Assembly (NCBI GenBank): GCA_964348755.1
Contig: CAYGDW010000003.1
Span: forward strand, 1-64,000
Direction: 5' to 3'
Source: UBA7960 sp964348755
GTDB lineage: Bacteria > Bacteroidota > Bacteroidia > Bacteroidales > UBA7960
DNA length: 64,000 nucleotides
The stretch's first letter is position 1, and every line of letters begins with the position of its first letter. The notes under the pieces were generated by a model that was given only the letters and a program-made list of their open reading frames with translations, was not told where the DNA came from and did no database searches. This document shows positions 17,932 to 25,265 of the stretch, piece by piece. The position numbers and the translations under genes were made by a program.

Positions 17932-18375
17932 ATGAGCATTGCTTGTTTTTTTACACTTGCGGCACAAACCCAAACTTTGACCCAACCCATTATTGACGAG
18001 GCCGAAGAGTTTGTGCAAACCGACCCTTATGGGTTGATTATGGCCTTTTTTGGTATGGGAATAGTTTTTTTAGCGCTGCTAATGTTTTATCTGATTTTTT
18101 CTAATACCCCGATATTGTTTACTGCTTCTTTCAGGCAGCAATTTAAAAACCTGCTGAAATTCAAAAAAAACAAAAAGGCAATTGTTGAGCCACCAGCAGA
18201 AAAAAACCTGGAACTTTCGGGCGAAGTAAACGCTGCCATAGCCGTTGCCATACACCTATACCGCAATGAGTTGCACGACTTTGAGGACACAGTGCTGACA
18301 ATTAAAAAGGTGTCGCGGACTTATTCGCCGTGGAGTTCAAAGATTTACGGGCTCAGGAGACCCCTTGCAAGCTAA
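17932..18375 (+). CDS. Decarboxylase gamma subunit (OadG family)
   Basis: A 147-residue OadG-like subunit that holds the sodium-pumping decarboxylase together at the membrane. A single strong membrane helix lies at about 33-57 (GLIMAFFGMGIVFLALLMFY) and the basic, polar remainder is cytoplasmic. The N-terminus is also hydrophobic (about 3-12) and could be a signal sequence or start-site extension. It is 10 nt after mmdA and 56 nt before the biotin carrier gene. Confidence 0.85.
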   Translation: MSIACFFTLAAQTQTLTQPIIDEAEEFVQTDPYGLIMAFFGMGIVFLALLMFYLIFSNTPILFTASFRQQFKNLLKFKKNKKAIVEPPAEKNLELSGEVNAAIAVAIHLYRNELHDFEDTVLTIKKVSRTYSPWSSKIYGLRRPLAS

Positions 18376-18431
18376 AAAGAGAGAATCCTTCTGAAATTAG
18401 TTTTCTGAAAACAAATTGAAACTATCTAAAA

Positions 18432-18872
18432 ATGAAGAAATACAAGTTTACCATACATGGCAATGCTTACGAAGTAAGCATACTCAATGCGGAGGAAAAC
18501 ATAATCGACATTGAGGTGAATGGCTCGTCATACCGGGTAGAGGTTGACAAAACCATTCAACCTATAAAAACCCCAAAACTTGTCCGCCAGCGAGTAGTAC
18601 CCGATACTGATGCCACCCCATCAGTTGGCACAGGTACCAAAGGGCCTTTTGCGGTAATCGGAACTGTAAAATCGCCATTGCCGGGCACCATATTAAGCAT
18701 ATTGATAAAACCTGGCGAAAGTGTTAAGGTTGGCCAAAAACTCATAGTACTTGAAGCCATGAAAATGGAAAACAACATTGACTCTGACAAAGATGGCCGA
18801 ATTGCTAGCATAAAGGTGATACCAGGCCAGTCGGTAATGGAAGGCGATATACTGATTGAAATTGGAGCATAA
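18432..18872 (+). CDS. mmdC: Biotin carboxyl carrier subunit of the decarboxylase
   Basis: A 146-residue biotin carrier. The C-terminal biotinyl domain (about 76-146) has the signature EAMKMEN with K111 as the biotinylated lysine. A short Pro/Thr-rich linker (about 55-75) joins it to an N-terminal piece that probably docks on the other subunits. It passes the carboxyl group from MmdA to the membrane subunit MmdB, whose start codon follows after one base. Confidence 0.93.
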   Translation: MKKYKFTIHGNAYEVSILNAEENIIDIEVNGSSYRVEVDKTIQPIKTPKLVRQRVVPDTDATPSVGTGTKGPFAVIGTVKSPLPGTILSILIKPGESVKVGQKLIVLEAMKMENNIDSDKDGRIASIKVIPGQSVMEGDILIEIGA

Positions 18873-18873
18873 T

Positions 18874-20037
18874 ATGGGTAGCGAGATTTTTAGTTTGTTT
18901 TTTGACCGAATGGGTGAGTTTTTGAGCTACACCTCATTTGCACACATTACTCTGGGGCATGTTGTAATGATTTGCGTGGGCTTGTTTTTTATCAGCCTCG
19001 CAATTACCAAGCATTACGAGCCTTTGTTGCTCATTCCGATTGGCTTCGGAATTTTGATTGGCAATATACCTTTTGCAGAAAATACCGGCCTTCAAATCGG
19101 TATTTACGAGGAGGGGAGTGTGCTGAATATGCTGTACTTCGGGGTTCAGCGGGGTTTGTATCCGCCCATAATCTTTTTGGGCATTGGCGCAATGACCGAC
19201 TTTTCCTCATTGCTGTCGAAGCCCCGGCTGGTTATGCTTGGCGCAGCAGCCCAATTTGGTATTTTTGCGGCCTATTCCTTTGCTTTGCTGCTGGGCTTTG
19301 AACCTGAGCAGGCAGCAGCCATTGGTATTATTGGTGGTGCCGACGGGCCCACCGCAATCTTTCTCTCATCGAGGCTTGCCCCTGAGTTTATAGGGCCTAT
19401 AGCAATTGCGGCATATTCGTATATGGCCCTGGTGCCTGTTATTCAACCCCCCATCATGAGGCTGCTTACTACCAATAAGGAGCGCCTTATACGCATGAAA
19501 CCAGTAAGGGCAGTACCAAAACAGGAAAAAATCATATTCCCCATAGTAGGTATTATTCTTACAACATTTATTATGCCCACGGCGCTTCCGCTGCTGGGAA
19601 TGCTTTTCTTCGGCAACCTGCTAAAGGAAAGCGGAGTAACAAACCGCCTGGCCGATACCGCACGCAATTCGCTTATCGACATTGTAACCATTTTTCTTGG
19701 CCTTACCGTGGGGGCTTCCACTCAGGCAACTGTGTTCCTTACCAAAGATTCGCTGCTTATTTTCGGGCTTGGAGCCGCTTCATTCATGGTGGCTACTTTT
19801 AGTGGGGTTATGTTTGCCAAAATCATGAATTTCTTTTCAAAAGAAGGAGACAAAATTAACCCCCTTATAGGTAATGCAGGTGTTTCGGCCGTGCCCGACA
19901 GCGCAAGGGTTTCGCAACACATTGGCCTGGAGTATGACAAAACAAACCACTTGCTTATGCATGCCATGGCAGCCAATGTTTCGGGCGTTATCGGAAGTGC
20001 TATTGCAGCCGGTATCCTGCTCAGCTTCCTTTCATAA
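18874..20037 (+). CDS. mmdB: Na+-translocating decarboxylase beta subunit
   Basis: A 387-residue membrane protein that decarboxylates carboxybiotin and exports Na+. It shows about ten hydrophobic segments and the family hallmarks GIIGGADGPTAIFLSSRLAPE (D157 is the conserved aspartate) and GNAGVSAVPDSARVSQ near residue 340. The start at 18874 gives MGSEIFSLFF; a TTG in frame at 18856 overlaps mmdC more deeply and is not needed. It is the last gene of the operon, followed by a bidirectional terminator. Confidence 0.95.
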   Translation: MGSEIFSLFFDRMGEFLSYTSFAHITLGHVVMICVGLFFISLAITKHYEPLLLIPIGFGILIGNIPFAENTGLQIGIYEEGSVLNMLYFGVQRGLYPPIIFLGIGAMTDFSSLLSKPRLVMLGAAAQFGIFAAYSFALLLGFEPEQAAAIGIIGGADGPTAIFLSSRLAPEFIGPIAIAAYSYMALVPVIQPPIMRLLTTNKERLIRMKPVRAVPKQEKIIFPIVGIILTTFIMPTALPLLGMLFFGNLLKESGVTNRLADTARNSLIDIVTIFLGLTVGASTQATVFLTKDSLLIFGLGAASFMVATFSGVMFAKIMNFFSKEGDKINPLIGNAGVSAVPDSARVSQHIGLEYDKTNHLLMHAMAANVSGVIGSAIAAGILLSFLS

Positions 20038-20056
20038 CCACCAATCAGGTTTTAAT

Positions 20057-20097
20057 AAAAAAAGGCTGCCTCACTAATTCAGAGGCAGCCTTTTTTT
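20057..20097. terminator. Bidirectional terminator between mmdB and a response regulator
   Basis: Seven A plus GGCTGCCTC (20057-20072) pair with GAGGCAGCC plus seven T (20082-20097) around a 9-nt loop. It serves mmdB on the plus strand and the response regulator on the minus strand. Confidence 0.93.
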
Positions 20098-20116
20098 GTT
20101 TCCCCGAAACGGGATT

Positions 20117-20779
20117 TTAAACTTTGAAAAGGCCGTTTTTAATAGCAAAGGTTACCAGTTTTACACTGCTATCTACACCAGCCTTGCGAAACAGGTTGGC
20201 TTTGTGCCCATCAACGGTGCGCTGGCTAATATAGAGTTTGTCGGCAATTTCTTTAATGGTGAACCCCTTGCAAATCAGCTCAAGTACCTCTACTTCGCGC
20301 CGGGTAAGCTCTTCGCGCAATTCGGGCTCGCGGGCTTCGTCTTTCGAGCGGCTTTTAACAAGCGAGGTGGTAAGGGTGGGTATCAGCTCGTCCGAAAAGT
20401 AATTTTTGTTTTCGGCTACCAGAGAAAGCGCCTTTTTCAGCTCATGCTCCTCGGCGGTTTTCAACAAAAAGCCCTTTACGCCAGCCTCTAACATACTTAC
20501 CAGGTACTCTTCCTCACCAAACATGCTTATGGCCACAATTTTCAAATCAGGATTGCGCCGCAAGGCTTCCTTGGTGGCCTCAATACCATTGAGAATTGGC
20601 ATCTGAATGTCCATAAAAATAATATCGGGCTTCAGTTTCTCAAAGGTGTCTAGAAACTCCTGGCCATTGGTGGCTTCGCCGCAAATGATTACCTCGGGCA
20701 GTTCTTTAAGCAGCAAATTGAGGCCTTTGCGAAATATGTGGTGATCTTCCACTATCATCACCTTTAGTTCCTTTTTCAT
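20117..20779 (-). CDS. NarL/FixJ-family response regulator (LuxR HTH)
   Basis: A 220-residue regulator: receiver (about 5-120; ED at 11-12, D57 phospho-acceptor, K near 108 region LLKTAEEHE) and C-terminal LuxR-type HTH (about 155-215: LTRREVEVLELICKGF, EIADKLYISQRTVDGHK). The start is placed at MKKELKVMIVEDHH (20779); an ATG ten codons upstream is possible. The kinase gene lies 85 nt upstream on the same strand, so the pair is a NarX/NarL-like system. Targets are unknown. Confidence 0.92.
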   Translation of the reverse strand: MKKELKVMIVEDHHIFRKGLNLLLKELPEVIICGEATNGQEFLDTFEKLKPDIIFMDIQMPILNGIEATKEALRRNPDLKIVAISMFGEEEYLVSMLEAGVKGFLLKTAEEHELKKALSLVAENKNYFSDELIPTLTTSLVKSRSKDEAREPELREELTRREVEVLELICKGFTIKEIADKLYISQRTVDGHKANLFRKAGVDSSVKLVTFAIKNGLFKV

Positions 20780-20864
20780 TTGTTTGGTTTTTTGCCAGAA
20801 ATAAAGCATTCTACGAGGTTAGTTACGACAAATTTACAATAAATTCCTAAATATATACAATGGA

Positions 20865-22295
20865 CTAATTTAGCGGAATTTCAAAACTGAAAAATGCGCC
20901 CGTTTCGGTTTTACTTGCCGGCAACATTTTGCCGTTCAGAAACTGAATGCGCGTAACAAGGTTTTTCAGACCGTGGCTTTGGGTGCTGTTGGTAATGGCC
21001 TTTTCAAAATCAAAGCCTTTCCCATCGTCGAGGTAGTTCAACTCAAGCTTCTGTTTCCCACACTTCAGGTCAATGTAAATGTTTTCTGCACCTGCATGCT
21101 TTAGGGTATTATTAATCAGTTCGGTGCAAATGCGGTAAATGTTAATTTCAATATTTTTCTCTAATCTTTGAATTTTGCGATCGCCCCCCAGGTGAATGAC
21201 CACAGCCCCCGATCGCATTACCGATTGCGAAAAAACTTCAAGGGCGGGCAGCAGCCCGTAATCGTTTAGCACGCTTGGCATTAGGTTATTGGCAATGCGC
21301 TTTGCAGCCGCTACAGCCTCGCCAATATTTGTTTTTATTTCAGAAAACAGTAATTCGCGCTCACTTGTGCTTTTTTCTTCCTTTTGAAGGAGGTTTATGT
21401 AAATTTTAAGTGAAGAAAGAATGGCGCCCAGCCCGTCGTGTACATCCATAGCAAACCGCTTGCGTTCCCTTTCTTCGGTTTCAATTATTGCATTTCTTAC
21501 TTCTTTCTCGAGGTCTTTCAGGCGGGTTATGTCGCTAATAGCCAATACATTAATTTGCTGGCTGCGATATATGAACCGTTGGTGTTTTAGCAGCCCGGAA
21601 AAATGAGTTTCGTCTTGCCTAACAAACTCCATTTCGCATGGGCGGCTATCGCTGCTTTGAAAAATCTTTTTCAGGGCTTTAATACCTTCGGGGGGCACCA
21701 GCTTGGATGCAGGCAGGCCAATAATCTGGGCGGGCTCGTGCATAAATACATGCCGGGTGGCATCATTTACTTCTATAATCACTTCATTTTTTACAAATAA
21801 AATGGCTTCGAAAGCGGCTTGCGAAAGGGCTTTGAATTTTTCTTCGGTTTGGCGGCGCTGGTCAATTTCCTGCTTTAGCATTGTGTTTTGCCCAGAAATA
21901 ATGTCGCTCGAGCGTTTCAGCTCAAGGTGTGTTTTAACCCTAACGGTTAGCTCCTGTTTGTTGAAAGGTTTGGTAATATAATCAACGGCACCTGCCTCAA
22001 AACCCTTTACCATTTCGTGAATGTCGCGCAAGGCTGTAATAAACATTATTGGAATGTGCCTTGTGCGAAGATCGTTTTTCAGGGTTTTGCAAACCTCAAT
22101 CCCATCCATTTCGGGCATCATAATGTCGAGCAGGATTAAATCGGGCTGGTCAGAAAACACCTTGTCAAGGGCATCTTTTCCCGAAGATGCAACCAAAATA
22201 TTGTAGGATTGGTTTTTCAGTATCTGTTTCAGCAACAACAAATTCTGAAAATCGTCATCCACTGCCAGCACTTTATAAGGGTTGCCCGGAATCAT
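20865..22295 (-). CDS. Receiver-PAS-histidine kinase (HisKA_3 type)
   Basis: A 476-residue soluble protein with no membrane helix. Domain order is unusual for a partner of NarL: an N-terminal receiver (about 6-125; DDD at 13-15, D57, K109), a short coiled linker, a PAS domain (about 150-255), then a HisKA_3 dimerisation domain with H286 in FAMDVHDGLGAILSSL and a C-terminal ATPase domain (TELINNTLKHAGA N box, YLDDGKGFDF G1). The N-terminal receiver means another kinase could set its activity, giving a phosphorelay-like input. It is transcribed with the LuxR-type regulator downstream. Confidence 0.92.
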   Translation of the reverse strand: MIPGNPYKVLAVDDDFQNLLLLKQILKNQSYNILVASSGKDALDKVFSDQPDLILLDIMMPEMDGIEVCKTLKNDLRTRHIPIMFITALRDIHEMVKGFEAGAVDYITKPFNKQELTVRVKTHLELKRSSDIISGQNTMLKQEIDQRRQTEEKFKALSQAAFEAILFVKNEVIIEVNDATRHVFMHEPAQIIGLPASKLVPPEGIKALKKIFQSSDSRPCEMEFVRQDETHFSGLLKHQRFIYRSQQINVLAISDITRLKDLEKEVRNAIIETEERERKRFAMDVHDGLGAILSSLKIYINLLQKEEKSTSERELLFSEIKTNIGEAVAAAKRIANNLMPSVLNDYGLLPALEVFSQSVMRSGAVVIHLGGDRKIQRLEKNIEINIYRICTELINNTLKHAGAENIYIDLKCGKQKLELNYLDDGKGFDFEKAITNSTQSHGLKNLVTRIQFLNGKMLPASKTETGAFFSFEIPLN

Positions 22296-22458
22296 GCTCA
22301 GTTGTATTGTAAATTTGACCGAACTAAATACGTTGGTATAAAATTAAATAAAATAAACTAATCGTGGTTTTTTTTCGGCCAAATAAAAAATTGTCTTAAC
22401 TTTATCCAAGTTATTCTTTATATTTTGTTTGTATAAATCGTAAATGGCCTGGTAAACA

Positions 22459-23256
22459 ATGAGAGTTTTTTTTAAAGATGCCCAGATTTCCTACAAGGAA
22501 AAGGGTGCAGGGAATGCGGTGGTTTTGTTGCATGGATTTACGGAGTCGGCCGCTATTTGGGATTTTTTCGCAGAGAACCTGGCTGATTCTTTCAGGGTTA
22601 TTACCATTGATTTGCCGGGTCATGGTCATAGCGAATGCATAGGCGAAGTGCACCCTATGGGGCAAATGGGCGAGGTAGTAAAAACAGTCTTAGACCATTT
22701 GAATATTAGCGAGGCAGTAGTAATTGGTCATTCAATGGGCGGTTATGTTGCCCTTGCCATGGCAAGGGTTTACCCTAAGCTATTTCGGGGCCTGGGTTTG
22801 TTTCACAGCACTTCGCTTGCCGACAGCGAGGAGTCGCGCGAGGCCCGCGAAATGGCTATCAAGGCCATTATAGAAGACCATCAAGGCTTCCTTTTCGGTT
22901 TTATTCCGGAGTTGTTTGCGCCCGAAGCCCGCGAAGTGCTTGCAACAGAAATAGAGGAGCTAATAGCTGGGGCAAATAAAATGAGCAAAAAAGCGGTGAT
23001 TGCCGCCCAGGAAGGCATGAAGACCCGCAGCAGCTCGCTCGATGTACTAATTAATGCAAAATTTCCGGTAATGTTTATTGCTGGTCAGAAAGACTCAAGA
23101 GTGCCCTTCGAAAATATTTGGGTGCAAATGGCCCTTACCGAGGAGGCGCACTCACTAATCCTACGCAATGTGGGGCACATGGGTTTTCTGGAAGCCAAAC
23201 AACATACTTTCGACTTTACAAAAGCATTTGTCAACTCGTGCTTCAAGCCACGGTAG
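22459..23256 (+). CDS. Alpha/beta-hydrolase
   Basis: A 265-residue alpha/beta-hydrolase of the MhpC/BioH-like group. LHGFTES (24-30) supplies the oxyanion region, GHSMGG puts the nucleophile at S92, D is expected in AGQKDSRVPF and His in VGHMGFLE near the C-terminus. No signal peptide. It stands alone, convergent with the amylase operon, and no substrate can be inferred. Confidence 0.87.
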   Translation: MRVFFKDAQISYKEKGAGNAVVLLHGFTESAAIWDFFAENLADSFRVITIDLPGHGHSECIGEVHPMGQMGEVVKTVLDHLNISEAVVIGHSMGGYVALAMARVYPKLFRGLGLFHSTSLADSEESREAREMAIKAIIEDHQGFLFGFIPELFAPEAREVLATEIEELIAGANKMSKKAVIAAQEGMKTRSSSLDVLINAKFPVMFIAGQKDSRVPFENIWVQMALTEEAHSLILRNVGHMGFLEAKQHTFDFTKAFVNSCFKPR

Positions 23257-23262
23257 GCCCAT

Positions 23263-23315
23263 GACTCCTAAAACAAGGAGGCCGGCAAAATGCCGGCCTC
23301 CTTGTTTTAGGAGTC
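23263..23315. terminator. Perfect 25-bp stem, bidirectional terminator or palindrome
   Basis: Bases 23263-23287 and 23291-23315 are exact reverse complements around an AAA loop; the core is GGAGGCCGGCA/TGCCGGCCTCC. It starts 7 nt past the hydrolase stop and ends 6 nt before the amylase stop of the convergent gene. T-rich tracts follow on the plus strand (CTTTTATTTTT) but there is no clean T-run adjoining the stem. Confidence 0.8.
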
Positions 23316-23320
23316 AGCTT

Positions 23321-24715
23321 TTATTTTTCAAATACAAGGTATTCCCAGGGTTTCATACTGATTTTTGCATTGGCCTCGAAGGTAGTTACCTTTCCGCTAA
23401 ACAGTTCTGTGTAAGTACCGGCATAACGACTGCCGTTAAGGGTAATTTCGAGGGGCTTGTCAGTTAAGTTCAGAACAACAAAAACCTGGTCGCTCCCCTT
23501 TTCCCTTACAAAAGCAAAAGCCGATTTATCATGGCCGGTGTTTACCCTTTCGATGGGGCCTCCGGCTGAACCATTCCAAAGCGCCTGGTTGCGGCTCTTC
23601 AAATAAAGCAGCGCCTGATAAAAGCCGTGGTATTTATAGCCATCCCAGTCAATCTGGTCCTTTTCAAAAAATTCGAGCCTTCGATTAAAGCCGGCCTCCT
23701 GGCCGTTGTAGAGCAAAATCATGCCCGGCACGGTGGCCGTTAAAACGGCAAAAGCCTCTTTTGCTGCTCCAAGCCTTTCAAATTCGGTGCCTGCCCACGA
23801 GTTTTCATCATGGTTGGTAATAAAGTTCATTTTGTACGAGCCCGCAGGGAAATTGCCCATGTTGTCGGTAAAAATATACTGGTCTAAATCCGAAACGTTG
23901 GCTTTGCCCTGGGCAATATTGTTCATGAGGTGGTGTAACTTCCAGCCGTATGCCATTTCAAAATTATTTTCGTGCAAAAGGGGCTCTTCGGCTTCGGCCA
24001 GCATAAACAGGGGTTTATTTTTTTCAAGGTCAACAATTGCTTTATCCCAAAATTCAATCGGAACCTTATAGGCCACATCGCAACGAAAGCCATCCACGCC
24101 AATTTCTTCGACCCAAAAACGCATTTCGGCAATCATTGCATCCCATAATTGTTTGTTGTCGTAGTTGAGGTCTATTACATCCGACCAGTCTTCTACGGGT
24201 GGAACAAAGTCGCCGCTTTCGTTGCGGGTATAAAATTCAGGGTTAGAAATTGTCCAAGGATGATCCCAGGCAGTGTGGTTGGCTACCCAGTCTAAAATCA
24301 CGTACATGTCGCGGGCATGAATTTCTTCAACAAGTTTTTTGAAGTCTTCAATGGTGCCAAACTCGGGGTTAAAGGCAGTAAAATCTTTAATTGAATAATA
24401 ACTACCCAGGCTTCCTTTTCGGTTCAGTTCGCCAATGGGTTGTATGGGCATAAACCATAGAATTTTTACACCCAGATCCTGAAGCCGGTCGAGGTGCGCG
24501 GCAAAGGCATTGAAAGTGCCTTCGGGTGTAAACTGCCTGATGTTTACTTCGTAAATGGCTGCGTTTTTGCTCCATTCGGGGTGGCTTACCGTGCTCGTAA
24601 GCTGTGCGCCATTGCCTTCGTTTTTGGAGGGCTTACACGATGCAAAGCCAGCCACAAATACTGCTACGGCAATAATAGCCCATAATCCTGAATTCATGCC
24701 GATGTTTCTTTTCAT
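23321..24715 (-). CDS. GH13 alpha-amylase-family lipoprotein
   Basis: A 464-residue GH13 enzyme anchored as a lipoprotein (signal ending FASC, C27). The catalytic residues are D213 (nucleophile, GFRCDVA), E241 (acid/base, MLAEAEE) and D303 (TNHDENSW). There is no N-terminal carbohydrate-binding domain; the barrel starts within about 25 residues of the lipidated Cys, and a short beta domain ends the protein. It would cut alpha-1,4-glucans or short maltodextrins outside the cytoplasm. It is the last gene of a minus-strand run tyrS, GH13, mgsA, GH13. No Bacteroidota surface-export motif (acidic residues after Cys) is visible, so the periplasm is likelier. Confidence 0.92.
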   Translation of the reverse strand: MKRNIGMNSGLWAIIAVAVFVAGFASCKPSKNEGNGAQLTSTVSHPEWSKNAAIYEVNIRQFTPEGTFNAFAAHLDRLQDLGVKILWFMPIQPIGELNRKGSLGSYYSIKDFTAFNPEFGTIEDFKKLVEEIHARDMYVILDWVANHTAWDHPWTISNPEFYTRNESGDFVPPVEDWSDVIDLNYDNKQLWDAMIAEMRFWVEEIGVDGFRCDVAYKVPIEFWDKAIVDLEKNKPLFMLAEAEEPLLHENNFEMAYGWKLHHLMNNIAQGKANVSDLDQYIFTDNMGNFPAGSYKMNFITNHDENSWAGTEFERLGAAKEAFAVLTATVPGMILLYNGQEAGFNRRLEFFEKDQIDWDGYKYHGFYQALLYLKSRNQALWNGSAGGPIERVNTGHDKSAFAFVREKGSDQVFVVLNLTDKPLEITLNGSRYAGTYTELFSGKVTTFEANAKISMKPWEYLVFEK

Positions 24716-24747
24716 TGTTTTTTGATTGATAAATAATTGATAAATTT

Positions 24748-25263
24748 CTATTCCAATTCAATTCCTCTGTTGAGATAGTCGCCCACATCCATTGGGCGTG
24801 GAGTGTATTGTTTGCTAAAGAAGGTTGATGAGATAAGAAAATCGGCGGTTGACCTGTTGCAGGCCGTAGGTATGTTATAAAGCACCGTAATTCGCAAAAG
24901 GGCTTTAACATCCACATCGTGTGCCTGGGGTTGCATGGGGTCCCAGAAAAAAATCATAAGGTCAATACCGCCTTCGGCTATCAGTGCGCCAAGCTGCTGA
25001 TCTCCGCCCAAAGGCCCCGACTTAAGCTTAGTAACGCTGAGGTTTTTTGGGAGTTCTCCGGTTTCGGGGTCCGACATTGCCTGCTCAACAAACTTACCGG
25101 TAGTGCCTGTGCAAAACAATTGGTGGGTTGCAAGGGCCTTACGGTTCCATTTTACCCATTCGAGCAGGTCTTTTTTGCGGTTGTCGTGGGCCACCAGGGC
25201 AATGCGCTTACGCTGATTTTTCAGGTGCAGGCCAGGTTTCTCGCTGGCAGTATTCTTTTCCAT
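24748..25263 (-). CDS. mgsA: Methylglyoxal synthase
   Basis: A 171-residue MgsA that converts dihydroxyacetone phosphate to methylglyoxal and phosphate, a bypass that relieves sugar-phosphate build-up. Diagnostic blocks are LVAHDNRKKDL, GTTG, SGPLGGDQQLGA, DPMQPQAHDVDVKALLR and NIPTACNRSTADF; the catalytic Asp lies in GGDQQ or the DPM block by family analogy. About 18 polar residues precede the usual start. It sits between two extracytoplasmic GH13 genes, 2 nt after one and 32 nt before the other, which ties it to starch-derived sugar flow. Confidence 0.95.
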   Translation of the reverse strand: MEKNTASEKPGLHLKNQRKRIALVAHDNRKKDLLEWVKWNRKALATHQLFCTGTTGKFVEQAMSDPETGELPKNLSVTKLKSGPLGGDQQLGALIAEGGIDLMIFFWDPMQPQAHDVDVKALLRITVLYNIPTACNRSTADFLISSTFFSKQYTPRPMDVGDYLNRGIELE

Positions 25264-25265
25264 GG

